From the NCBI GenBank assembly GCA_037720595.1, contig JBBJLW010000008.1, positions 73,558 through 137,557 of the forward strand: a stretch of 64,000 nucleotides of DNA, written 5' to 3'. Position numbers and translations under genes: made by a program. This stretch comes from Gaiellasilicea sp037720595. GTDB lineage: Bacteria > Actinomycetota > Thermoleophilia > Gaiellales > Gaiellaceae. Positions 51,848 to 60,088 of this stretch are shown here, in pieces (within the stretch, counting starts at the first letter, position 1; each line of letters begins with the position of its first letter). The notes beneath the pieces were generated by a model that saw only the letters and a list, made by a program, of their open reading frames with translations, had not been told where the DNA came from and searched no databases.

Positions 51848-52908
51848 AGCTTGGCCGCGTAGTCCTGGTTGTGCTGCTTCAGCGTCTCGTCGGTGCCGAG
51901 GAACGCGTGCTTCGACATGTCGGCGGTGTACCGGCTCGCCGGCGGATTGCGTCCCAGCGCCTCGGCGACGCTGCGGATGTGGTGCGGGGCGGCGCCGCAG
52001 CAGACGCCGAGATAGTTGACCCCGAGCTCGTGGGCCTCCCGCGCGAACTCGCCGAGCTCGTAGCGGTTGCACGTGAACGGATCCAGGGCGGTCGGGAACG
52101 GCCTGCCTCCTGGAATGCAATCGCAGTCCTGATCTCGAAGCGACTGGAACGTCGGCTCGGCATCGTGCGTTCGATACGGCACCGGCAACGCGGCGACATG
52201 GACGCTCACCGCCTCGCGCACGGCGGCCACAAGCGGGAGCATCGTCTTCGGGCCGCGGATGCAGTTCAGCCCGACGACGTCGGCGCCCGCGTCCTCGAGT
52301 CGCTTACAGGCCTCGGCCGGCGACCAGCCCACGCCCCTCGTCCGTTCCAGGTGGATAGCGAGCGTGACGACGGCGGGCAGCCCGGCTGCCTTGACGACCT
52401 CGGCCGCGATCAGCGCCTCCTCGCCGTACGAGAACGTTTCCGCGATGACGAAGTCCACGTCTGCGTCGATCGCCCAGGCGACCTGCTCCTCGAACATCGC
52501 GCGGACGTCGCGCCGGGAGCTGTCCTCCGGAGCGAAGACGTTCGTGTTGCAGATGTCCCCGGCCAGGAGGGCATCGCTCTCGTCGGCCACCTGCTTCGCC
52601 GTCTCCAGCGCGGACCGGTTCATCGTCTCGAGCAGGTGCTCCTTGCCGATCAGCCGCAGCTTCTCGCGGTGCGCGTAGTAGGTGAAGGCCTCGACGACGT
52701 CCGAGCCCGCGTGCACGAACTCGCGATGGAGTTGCGCGACGAGCTCCGGGTGCTCGAGTACGACCTCCGGTACGAACGCGCCCGCCTGGAGGTAGCCCCG
52801 GCGCTCGAGCTCGAAGAGGTAGCCCTCGGCACAGATGACGGGCCCGCGCTCGAGGCGCTCCAGCAATCCTTCCTTCGCGCCGGCGTCGATGGGGGCTGTG
52901 TCGGTCAT
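51844..52908 (-). CDS. Betaine-homocysteine S-methyltransferase-like protein
   Basis: BHMT-type enzymes move a methyl group from betaine to homocysteine, giving dimethylglycine and methionine. The 354-residue protein has EGYLFELERRGYLQAGAFVPE, FTYYAHREKLRLIG, NTNVF, the zinc Cys in VGLNCIRGPKT and the Cys pair in LGVCCGAAPHHIRSV. These three Cys form the family zinc site. It is closer in layout to BHMT than to MetH. ATG 52908 has an AGGAGAG site and opens the seven-gene operon. The betaine substrate is inferred from family and the OpuC transporter next door. Confidence 0.87.
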   Translation of the reverse strand: MTDTAPIDAGAKEGLLERLERGPVICAEGYLFELERRGYLQAGAFVPEVVLEHPELVAQLHREFVHAGSDVVEAFTYYAHREKLRLIGKEHLLETMNRSALETAKQVADESDALLAGDICNTNVFAPEDSSRRDVRAMFEEQVAWAIDADVDFVIAETFSYGEEALIAAEVVKAAGLPAVVTLAIHLERTRGVGWSPAEACKRLEDAGADVVGLNCIRGPKTMLPLVAAVREAVSVHVAALPVPYRTHDAEPTFQSLRDQDCDCIPGGRPFPTALDPFTCNRYELGEFAREAHELGVNYLGVCCGAAPHHIRSVAEALGRNPPASRYTADMSKHAFLGTDETLKQHNQDYAAKL

Positions 52909-53021
52909 GTCTCTCCTGACGGATCGTGGTTGCCGTAGGCACAACTCTTGTTGCGATTATCCAGCATCGCCTGGGAAGATTGCAACGTCACGAATCTCCG
53001 GCGAGCATAACGCCTGTGATC

Positions 53022-53215
53022 CGAGCCGGATCGTCCGCCTGCTCGAGGCAGATCAAGCGGCCGTTCTCGACGGTAGCAACGCGACCGCCGAGATCGAGCG
53101 CGGCCGGCCAGCGAACTCCGAAACGCGGACAAGGGGCTGCGGGGAACCGAGCTGTCGTGCAGGCGGTGCAGACACGGCGTCTGCGGCGTCTACGGCCAGC
53201 ACTGGCGGCCCCGGC
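53022..53215 (+). pseudogene. Degenerate inverted fragment of the fused homocysteine methyltransferase gene
   Basis: Two short stretches match the adjacent gene at 50045-51847 but on the opposite strand. From 53022 the frame reads SRIVRLLEADQAAVLDGSNAT, near-identical to GRIVGLLEAGEPVLLDGANAT of that gene. From 53158 another frame reads CRRCRHGVCGVYGQHW, matching its RRCRHGVCGVYGQHW. The roughly 150 codons that separate them in the intact gene are missing, and the frame changes. It is a decayed partial duplicate. Apart from it, 52909-53254 holds only promoter sequences. Confidence 0.85.
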
Positions 53216-53222
53216 TTGCATT

Positions 53223-53236
53223 TGCTTGCACAAGCA
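53223..53236. promoter_or_regulatory. Candidate operator of the IclR-family regulator
   Basis: TGCTTGCACAAGCA is a palindrome (TGCTTG-CA-CAAGCA) 18 bp upstream of the IclR gene start. Related half sites TTGCATTTG lie just to the left. IclR regulators usually bind such palindromes near their own divergent promoter. Function inferred. Confidence 0.45.
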
Positions 53237-53254
53237 CCGTAGGCTAACGCACCA

Positions 53255-54070
53255 GTGGTTGCCGAGGAAGCAACAAGCCTGAGGCGGGGGCTAGCGATCC
53301 TGTTCGCGCTCGAGGACGACGAGGCGCTGGGCGGGGAGGCGTCCGGCGTGGTGAGGATTGCGGCACTCGTGGGCCGCGAGAAATCGCAGGTGTCGCGGAC
53401 ACTTCGGGTCCTCGCCGAGTACGGCCTCGTCGATCGCGATCCGGTGACGCTCGGCTACCGGCTCGGCTGGCGGGTGCTGGCAATGGCCGGGCGCTCGAGC
53501 AATGCGGCGCTCGCCGCGGCGGTCGACCCACTGCTCCAGCGTCTCGTGCGCGAGCTCGGCGAGCGTGTCCACCTTTCGGTCCTGCAGGGGGCGGAGGTGC
53601 TCACCGTTCTCTCGGAAGGGCCGGACCGAGCGATCCAGGCCGCGGGTTGGGTCGGTCGCACCGTTCCCGCCTACTCCAGCTCGTCCGGCCGGGCGCTCCT
53701 CTTCGACCACGACCCCGACCGGCTGGCGGAGCTGTTCCGTGAGGTGGCGTTCGTGGCCGCGACACCGAGGACGCCGCGCAACGTCGAGGAGCTGTACGAG
53801 CGGATCGCCGCCGGTCGCAAGCGAGGCTTCGCGCTCGTCGACGAGGAGTTCGAGGCCGGCCTCATTGCCGCCGCCGCGCCCATCCGCGACTTCCGGGGGC
53901 GGATCGTGGCCGCGCTGAACGTCTCGGCGCCTAAGTTCCGCTTCTCGAAAGAGCTGCAGCGAGCGGGCGTGCAGCTGAAGCTCGCCGCCGACGAGCTCTC
54001 GACCTCGATCGGCTGGCAGGAAAAGCCTTCGGCGGGCGTGGCCCGGCGGCCGGCGGTGGCGAGGGGCTGA
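53255..54070 (+). CDS. IclR-family transcriptional regulator
   Basis: The 271-residue protein has the N-terminal winged helix (SLRRGLAILFALEDDE, VGREKSQVSRTLRVLAEYGLVD) and a C-terminal IclR effector domain (VHLSVLQGAEVLTVLSEGP, GRTVPAYSSSSGRALL, GFALVDEEFEAGLIAAAAPI). It lies between the sarcosine/betaine operon and the transporter genes. It is the natural candidate to sense their substrate and control both. Its stop overlaps the permease start (TGATG). GTG 53255 is the start. Confidence 0.88.
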   Translation: MVAEEATSLRRGLAILFALEDDEALGGEASGVVRIAALVGREKSQVSRTLRVLAEYGLVDRDPVTLGYRLGWRVLAMAGRSSNAALAAAVDPLLQRLVRELGERVHLSVLQGAEVLTVLSEGPDRAIQAAGWVGRTVPAYSSSSGRALLFDHDPDRLAELFREVAFVAATPRTPRNVEELYERIAAGRKRGFALVDEEFEAGLIAAAAPIRDFRGRIVAALNVSAPKFRFSKELQRAGVQLKLAADELSTSIGWQEKPSAGVARRPAVARG

Positions 54071-54717
54071 TGGGCGAGTTCCTCCACTACCTCAACTTCC
54101 GCAAGGGCCACCTCCTCGACCTCACCGTGGCTCACGCGCAGATCGTCCTGTACGCCATAGCCATCGCGACGGCGATCTCGCTCGTGACCGCGATCCTCGT
54201 CTATCGCCGCGAGCGCGTCGCCGCTATCGTCCTCTCGATCGTCAGCACGTTCCTGACGATCCCGTCCCTCGCGCTCTTCTCGCTGCTGATCCCCTTCGTC
54301 GGGCTCGGCACGAAGCCCGCGCTCATCGCGCTCGTGCTCTACGCGATGCTCCCGATCCTCCGGAACACCGTCGTCGGCCTGCGCAGCGTCGACCGGGCGG
54401 TGATCGAGTCCGCGCAGGGCATGGGCATGAGCAGGCTGCGCCGGCTCGCGAAGATCGAGCTTCCGCTCGCCTGGCCGGTGATCCTGACCGGGATTCGCGT
54501 CGCGACCGTGCTGATCGTCGGGATCGCCGCGCTCGGCGCGTACGTCAACGGACCCGGGCTCGGCGAGGACATCTTCGCGGGGCTGTCGCGCATCGGGACG
54601 CCGACGGCGCTGCACTTGACGGTAAGCGCGATCCTTGCCGCCGTCGCGCTCGCGCTCCTGCTCGACAGCTTCTACCTCGTGCTCGGAAAGCTCACCACCT
54701 CGAGGGGGATCAGATGA
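54070..54717 (+). CDS. OpuC-type ABC transporter permease
   Basis: A 215-residue permease of the glycine betaine/carnitine/choline ABC family with about six helices. The coupling-loop segment is SAQGMGMSRLRRLAKIELPLAWPVI and TFLTIPSLALFSLLIPFVG matches the OpuCB type. It pairs with the second permease at 55919. Its stop overlaps the ATPase gene by 4 nt. Confidence 0.9.
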   Translation: MGEFLHYLNFRKGHLLDLTVAHAQIVLYAIAIATAISLVTAILVYRRERVAAIVLSIVSTFLTIPSLALFSLLIPFVGLGTKPALIALVLYAMLPILRNTVVGLRSVDRAVIESAQGMGMSRLRRLAKIELPLAWPVILTGIRVATVLIVGIAALGAYVNGPGLGEDIFAGLSRIGTPTALHLTVSAILAAVALALLLDSFYLVLGKLTTSRGIR

Positions 54718-55901
54718 CCGAGACGGCGCCGGCGAACGGGAACGGGTCGCAGCCGCTGATCAGGCTCGAGAACCTGACGAAGCGGTTTCCAGGGCAGAAG
54801 CGAAACGCCGTCGACGAGCTCACGCTCGAGATCTTTACCGGCGAGATCGTCATCCTCGTCGGCCCGTCGGGCTCGGGCAAGACGACGACGCTCCGGATGA
54901 TCAACCGCCTGATCGAGCCGACCTCGGGTCGAATCTTTCTCGAGGGCGAGGACGTCACCGCCGTCAACCCAGACCGGCTCAGACGACGGATGGGGTACGT
55001 GATCCAGCAGATCGGGCTGTTCCCCCACGTGACGATCGCCGACAACATCGCGACCGTCCCGAAGCTGCTCGGCTGGAACAAGCAGCGGATCCGCACGCGC
55101 GTCGACGAGCTGCTCGAGCTGATCGGGATGGACCCGGCCGCCTATCGCGACCGGTACCCGAAGGAGCTCTCCGGCGGGCAGAGCCAGCGGGTCGGAGTGG
55201 CCCGCGCGCTCGCCGCCGACCCGCCCGTCCTGCTGATGGACGAGCCGTTCAGCGCGATCGATCCGATCACCCGCGCGCGGCTTCAGAACGAGTTCCTCCA
55301 GCTCCAGACGCAGCTCCGCAAGACGATCGTCTTCGTCACCCACGACATCGACGAGGCGATCAAGATGGGAGACCGGATCGCGATCCTCGACGACCAGTCG
55401 CACATCGCGCAGTACGACACGCCCGGGCAGATCCTCGCCGCGCCCGCGAGCGCGTTCGTCGAGGACTTCATCGGCGCCGGCGCCTCGCTCAAGCGGCTCA
55501 ACCTGACGCGTGTCGCCGACGTCGGGCTCGTCTCGTGGCCGACGGAGCACGTCACCGTCGGACGCGACGCGATCCGCAACGCGCTCCTCGGGTCGGACAA
55601 GGGCTCGGTGCTGCTGCTGGACGACGAGCGGCGCCCGCAGCGGTGGTTGAGCATGATGGACCTCGATCACACCGAGAAGCCGCTCGACGAGGTCGGGCTG
55701 CCCGCGCAGCTGATGCCGCAGAACGCGACCCTGTATGACGCGCTCAACGAGATGCTCAACTCGTTGCAGGGCGCGACCGCCGTGGTCGACGCGGACGGCG
55801 CCTACTGCGGCGTGATCGACATCGAGACCGTCGCCGCGGCGATCAGGGCGATGCGCCAGGACGCGCGGCGCGTCTTGCGCGGCGAGGAGGCAGTCAACTG
55901 A
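54714..55901 (+). CDS. OpuC-type ABC transporter ATPase with CBS domains
   Basis: The 395-residue ATPase has Walker A GPSGSGKTTTL, Q-loop YVIQQIGLFPHVTI, signature LSGGQSQRVGVARAL, Walker B VLLMDEPFSAID and switch VTHDIDEAIKMGD. The last 130 residues form CBS-like domains, with NATLYDALNEMLNS and GAYCGVIDIETV, as in OpuCA/ProV, where they sense ionic strength or nucleotides. It energises import of quaternary amines. Confidence 0.93.
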   Translation: MTETAPANGNGSQPLIRLENLTKRFPGQKRNAVDELTLEIFTGEIVILVGPSGSGKTTTLRMINRLIEPTSGRIFLEGEDVTAVNPDRLRRRMGYVIQQIGLFPHVTIADNIATVPKLLGWNKQRIRTRVDELLELIGMDPAAYRDRYPKELSGGQSQRVGVARALAADPPVLLMDEPFSAIDPITRARLQNEFLQLQTQLRKTIVFVTHDIDEAIKMGDRIAILDDQSHIAQYDTPGQILAAPASAFVEDFIGAGASLKRLNLTRVADVGLVSWPTEHVTVGRDAIRNALLGSDKGSVLLLDDERRPQRWLSMMDLDHTEKPLDEVGLPAQLMPQNATLYDALNEMLNSLQGATAVVDADGAYCGVIDIETVAAAIRAMRQDARRVLRGEEAVN

Positions 55902-55918
55902 GCGAGCACGCTCAGTCT

Positions 55919-56710
55919 GTGACGGCCGATGCGCAGTCGCTCGCGGCGCAGGCGGTCCCCGGCGAGCTCGCGGCCCGCGCTGCGCTGCCGCCCTGGCTCG
56001 GCGTCCTGGCGATGCCCGTCTTCCTGACCGCCGTCTGCGTCGGCCTCTATCTGTACGTGAGCCGCCAGGAGCTCGACGCGATCGAGACCCGGCTGCTCGA
56101 GGGGCAGTACGTCCGCGAACGGCTAATCGAGCACATCACGCTCGCCTCGCTGGCGACCGTGCTGATGATCGCGATCGCGGTGCCGCTCGGGATCCTGCTG
56201 ACCCGACCGCTCCTCCGGAGGCTGACGCCGCTCTTCATCGGCCTCGCCAACATCGGCCAGGCGATCCCGGCGATCGGGCTCGTGATTATCTTCCCCGTGG
56301 TGTGGTCGCAGATCGGCTTCAGGCCGATGCTCTACGCCCTGATCATCCACTCCGCGCTGCAGGTCCTGCGCAACACGATGGTGGGGCTCGACCAGGTCGA
56401 CCGCGCCCTGATCGACGCCGGACGCGGCATGGGCATGTCGAAGCTGCGTGTGCTCATGCGAATCGAGCTTCCGCTCGCCGTGCCCGTCATCCTCGCCGGC
56501 GTGAGGACGGCGCTCGTCCTCAACGTCGGCGTCGCCACTCTCGGGACGTTCATCAACGCGGGCACGCTCGGCGACGTGATCGACAACGGCGTCGGCCTCA
56601 ACCGCGAGCCGGTGATCATCACCGGCGCCGTTCTCACCGCGGTGCTCGCGCTCACGACCGACTGGGTCGCGGGCATTGCCGAGCGTATCCTCCGACCGAA
56701 GGGGCTCTAG
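55919..56710 (+). CDS. OpuC-type ABC transporter permease (second)
   Basis: The 263-residue permease has an N-terminal extension with one helix (LGVLAMPVFLTAVCVGLYLYV). Permease helices follow, and the coupling segment DAGRGMGMSKLRVLMRIELPLAVPVI is almost identical in layout to the first permease. The heterodimer of the two would form the channel. GTG 55919 lies 17 bp after the ATPase stop. Confidence 0.9.
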   Translation: MTADAQSLAAQAVPGELAARAALPPWLGVLAMPVFLTAVCVGLYLYVSRQELDAIETRLLEGQYVRERLIEHITLASLATVLMIAIAVPLGILLTRPLLRRLTPLFIGLANIGQAIPAIGLVIIFPVVWSQIGFRPMLYALIIHSALQVLRNTMVGLDQVDRALIDAGRGMGMSKLRVLMRIELPLAVPVILAGVRTALVLNVGVATLGTFINAGTLGDVIDNGVGLNREPVIITGAVLTAVLALTTDWVAGIAERILRPKGL

Positions 56711-56762
56711 TGCACTACCGGAACGATCCAGCATCGAACCGCCAAAGGGAGGTTGTACCCGC

Positions 56763-57992
56763 ATGAGATTGACGAAGAGAACACACGTGCCACTCGCTCT
56801 GCTGGTCGCTCTGCTCGCCGTCGTGGCGACCGCCAGCGTCGGGTCTGCCGGTCAGACCGCGACCTGCACGATCAAGGGCACCAACAAGGCCGACACCCTG
56901 AAGGGCACGTCCCGCGCAGACGTCATCTGCGCCTTCAAGGGGAACGACAAGATCGCCGCCGGCAAGGGGAAGGACCGGGTGGACGGGGGCGCGGGCAACG
57001 ACACGATCACCGCCGTCGACGGCGAGGTCGACCAGATCGACGGCGGAGCGGGCTCAGACAGCGCGCTCGTCGACCTGATCGACGTGGTCAAGAACGTCGA
57101 GAGGGTCAGGTACAACGCTCCGATCCTGTCGCAGTTCAACTTCAGCGGCGCGAACTTCACGATCGGCTCCAAGAAGTTCACCGAGCAACTGATCCTCGGG
57201 CAGATCGCGAAGCAGGCGCTCGAGTTCGGCAAGGCCCAGGTGAAGGATCAGATCGGCTGCTGCACCACCTCGGTCGTTCGCCAGGCACTGAAGAGCGGCG
57301 ACGTCGACATGTACTGGGAGTACACCGGCACCGGTTGGATCGTCCACCTGAACAAGGTGACGCCGATCCAGAACGCCAGAGAGCAGTGGCTCGCGGTGAA
57401 GCGCGATGACGTCGCGAACGGAATCACGTGGCTCTCTCCGGCTCCGCTCGACAACACCTACGCCCTCGCCGTCCGCAAGGAGGCGGCTGCCTCGCTCGGG
57501 AACGTGAAGTCGCTCTCCGACCTCGGCAACCTCATCCGGACGAGGCCGAAGGACGTGACCGTCTGCGTCACCAGCGAGTTCTTCAGCCGGGACGACGGGC
57601 TGCCCGGCGTGGAGAAGCACTACGGCTTCCAGGTCCCGCGGGACAACGTTGCGAAGCTGGACCCGGGTCTCATCTACAAGGCGACCGACGACGGCAAGAT
57701 CTGCAACTTCGGCGTCGTCTTCGCCACCGACGGTCGCATCGAGGGCCTCGGCCTTTCGGTGTTGCGCGACGACAAGCAGTTCTTCCCGGTCTACAACGCC
57801 GCGTTGAACGTGCGCACGTCCGTCTTCGAGCGGTATCCGAAGCTCGACAAGATGTTCAGGCTGATCTCGCTGGAGCTCACCAACGAGTTGATGCAGAGGC
57901 TGAACGCCGACGTCGACGTCCGGGGCAAGTTCCCCGAGGAAGTCGCCAGGAACTTCCTCTCGGCGTACGGCTTCACCGCCAAGAGGAAATAG
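56763..57992 (+). CDS. OpuAC-type substrate-binding protein with N-terminal RTX-like calcium-binding segment
   Basis: The 409-residue exported protein (signal peptide about 1-29) first carries RTX-like repeats. CTIKGTNKADTLKGTSRADV and VDGGAGNDTITAVDGEVDQI with GGAGSD have the GGxGxD calcium-binding pattern (residues about 34-100). The remainder is a quaternary-amine binding domain: FTIGSKKFTEQLILGQIAKQ, VRQALKSGDVDMYWEYTGTG, and DRDDGLPG-type C-terminal segments. RTX repeats in front of an OpuAC domain are unusual. They may dock the binding protein to the cell surface. It lies 53 bp after the second permease. Confidence 0.85.
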   Translation: MRLTKRTHVPLALLVALLAVVATASVGSAGQTATCTIKGTNKADTLKGTSRADVICAFKGNDKIAAGKGKDRVDGGAGNDTITAVDGEVDQIDGGAGSDSALVDLIDVVKNVERVRYNAPILSQFNFSGANFTIGSKKFTEQLILGQIAKQALEFGKAQVKDQIGCCTTSVVRQALKSGDVDMYWEYTGTGWIVHLNKVTPIQNAREQWLAVKRDDVANGITWLSPAPLDNTYALAVRKEAAASLGNVKSLSDLGNLIRTRPKDVTVCVTSEFFSRDDGLPGVEKHYGFQVPRDNVAKLDPGLIYKATDDGKICNFGVVFATDGRIEGLGLSVLRDDKQFFPVYNAALNVRTSVFERYPKLDKMFRLISLELTNELMQRLNADVDVRGKFPEEVARNFLSAYGFTAKRK

Positions 57993-58053
57993 CAGCTCGA
58001 GCGGGGCGGGCGCGCTCTCCGGCGCCCGCCCCGCTCACGATCGTGTGCGTCGC
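57936..58053 (+). repeat. Direct repeat, copy 1: 3' end of the binding-protein gene and its terminator
   Basis: About 118 bp here recur at 59370-59486 with about ten differences. This copy includes the last 19 codons of the binding protein (EEVARNFLSAYGFTAKRK), its TAG, and the hairpin. Matching continues a few bases past the hairpin into CGTCGCATGGCC, like CGTCGTATGACC of copy 2, the start of the amidotransferase pseudogene. Confidence 0.9.
57999..58036 (+). terminator. Terminator of the OpuC-type operon
   Basis: A perfect 15-bp stem (GAGCGGGGCGGGCGC and its complement) with an 8-nt loop begins 6 bp after the stop of the binding-protein gene. No long U run follows. The same hairpin is duplicated at 59433. 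Confidence 0.8.
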
Positions 58054-58068
58054 ATGGCCGAGCGCCGC

Positions 58069-59288
58069 CTACGGGCTCGCGGCCGCAAGCAGCGGCGGGA
58101 GCTCGTCGAGCCGCGCCGCCTGGGCGGCGAGCTTCTGCTCGACGATCCCCGCCCAGCCATGATCGCCGGGCTCGCCGGGCGCCTCGCAAACGTCCGAGCT
58201 GTTTCCGTCCGCGGTCAATTGCGCGAGCCGGCGTCCGGGAAACTTGGCCTCGAGCTCGGGGGCGACCTCGATCTCGACCAGTGCTGCCAACCGCGCGACA
58301 GCCTCGTCCGCGAAAGCGGGCTCGAGCACATCATCCACGCCGAAGGCGCCGCGCGCCAGCGCGACCGCCACCGGCCAGGTGAGTGAGTACTGCGCTTCCT
58401 CCGTCGTTCGCGGCCGCGGCCGCGCGAGCGCCCCCCCCGCCGCGAACGTGCGTACCCCACCCCGCCGCCCGACTCCGAGTCGAAGGCGTGCTCCAGGCGT
58501 AGCTCGAGCGCGGCCTGGATTGCCGGATGCGACCAGCGACAGCACGGGAACGGCTTTACGTAGACGTCGCGCAGGTGCCACAGCGCGCCGACGTCGTCTC
58601 CTACGAGCGTGCACTCGAGCGCGGTGTATCCACGGGCGGCGAGATGCGCGGACGAGACGCCGAGCATCGCGCCCCAACCGCAGGCGTCCTTCGTCATCGC
58701 CGGCTCGGCGACCGAGCGCATGATCGGAGCGAGCGGCGCGTGGTATTCGGCGAACCCGAGCGCGTGCCCGGTCCGGTCGGCGTCCAGCCGGAGGAGCCGT
58801 GCGCTCGCCGCCGCTGCTCCCACGGCGCCCCAGGCGCCGGAGCCGTGATACTCGCCGCTGCGCGCATGGAGCAGGAGGCCGGCGCGCAGGGCGACCTCGT
58901 AGCCGACGACCACGGCCGTCAGATACTCCTCGACGGTCGCGCCGGCGGCCTCCGCGACCGCGAGCGCGGCCGGTACGACGTTCGCGCCCGGATGCCCCTT
59001 GACGAGGCGGTGGCCGTCGTCGAAGTCGAGGGCGTTCGCCAGGACGCCGTTCGCCCACGCGGCACCGGTCGCGCTCAGCCGCCGCCCATCGACGAGCGCA
59101 GTCGCAGCGCAACCCGGATGCTGCTCCGTGGCGTGGTCGGCGGCGATGCGGGCGGCGGGGGTCTCCCGCCCGGCAAGTGACACGGCAACGATGTCCCGCT
59201 GGAGCAGACGCACGCGCTCGCGCACGTCCTCCGGCACGTCGTTCCAGGTCAGGTCGTGGATGAACGCGATCGTCGCCTCGAGAGGCAC
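58069..59288 (-). pseudogene. MmgE/PrpD-family protein, one frameshift
   Basis: MmgE/PrpD proteins include 2-methylcitrate dehydratase and related dehydratases. From ATG 59288 the minus strand reads MPLEATIAFIHDLTWND, then ALDFDDGHRLVKGHPGANVV, GYEVALRAG and KPFPCCRWSHPAIQAALEL, all family-like. At G-rich runs near 58455-58475 the frame shifts. The C-terminal part (VRTFAAGGALARPR, ALARGAFGVDDVLEPAFADE) continues in another frame to 58069. Total length is one base off a multiple of three. A run of eight C lies nearby at 58433-58440. Either an inactivating indel or a sequencing error. Confidence 0.8.
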
Positions 59289-59369
59289 GGCGACAGCCTA
59301 TGTGCCGAGCAACAGCGTCGAGGTGCCTCCGAACACCAGTCGAACACGGCTACGCGCCTTAGAACTCGT

Positions 59370-59486
59370 GAGGAGGTCGCCAGGAGCTTCTTCTCGGCGT
59401 ACGGGTTCACCGCCAAGCGGAAAAAGCAGCTCGAGCGGGGCGGGCGCGCTCTCCGGCGCCCGCCCCGCTCACTATCGTTGCGTCGT
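59370..59486 (+). repeat. Direct repeat, copy 2: remnant of a second binding-protein 3' end
   Basis: The sequence matches 57936-58053. Here the reading frame gives EEVARSFFSAYGFTAKRKKQ; the stop TAG has become AAG, so translation would run on. The duplicated hairpin is at 59433-59470. No upstream part of a binding-protein gene remains. It marks an ancestral tandem duplication followed by deletion. Confidence 0.88.
59433..59470 (+). terminator. Duplicated terminator hairpin
   Basis: The same 15-bp GC stem as at 57999-58036, inside repeat copy 2. It no longer follows an intact gene and may still stop read-through before the amidotransferase remnant. Confidence 0.6.
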
Positions 59487-60088
59487 ATGACCGTGCTGCT
59501 TGTCGTCACCGAGCATTCGTCCCGTCTGACGCCGGCAGCGATCGAACGGTACGAGGAGGCCCGCCGGCGAGTCGCCGATGCAGCCCGGACCGCGGCCGAA
59601 CGCGAGGACGCGTCTGACCTGACCGGCGCCGAAGCCGTTGTCCTCAGCGGTTCGCACGCTCCTGGGCGGCGCACGACCCGGCGGCGCTCGAGCGCCTCGG
59701 CGACGAGGTCAGGGCCTTCGACGGCCCCGTGCTCGGGATCTGCGCCGGCATGCAGTCTGCAGGCGATCTTCGCCGGCGGCTCGGTCCGCCATGCGCCGCT
59801 CCGACCGCGGCCGGGTACTACCCGATCGAGGTGATCGACGGCGGCGACCTCCTCGCCGGTTGCCTGCGCGGACGCAGGTGTACCAGCACCACACCGACGA
59901 GATCGCCGAGTTGCCGGAGGGGGTTCCGTGTGCTCGCCCGCAGCGCGACCTGCGCGATCGAAGTGATCGCGTATCCCTCCCGGCGCTGGTGGGGCACACA
60001 GTTCCACCCGGAACTCGCCTTGCCAGAGCACCCGGACGGCGACCGAGTGCTCCGCAACTTCTTCGAGCTCGCCGGCGTACCCAGTTGA
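59487..60088 (+). pseudogene. Glutamine amidotransferase (class I) with several frameshifts
   Basis: Fragments of one class I glutamine amidotransferase are readable in order but in different frames. They are MTVLLVVTEHSSRLTPAAIE (59487), WAAHDPAALERLGDEVRAFD leading to GPVLGICAGMQ with the catalytic Cys, LQAIFAGGSVRHAPL, YYPIEVIDGGDLLAG, VYQHHTDEIAELPEG, and AIEVIAYPSRRWWGTQFHPE with the catalytic His and Glu. At least four single-base shifts separate them. The intact gene would have encoded about 200 residues. The last fragment ends at TGA 60086-60088, overlapping the next gene as TTGA. Confidence 0.85.
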
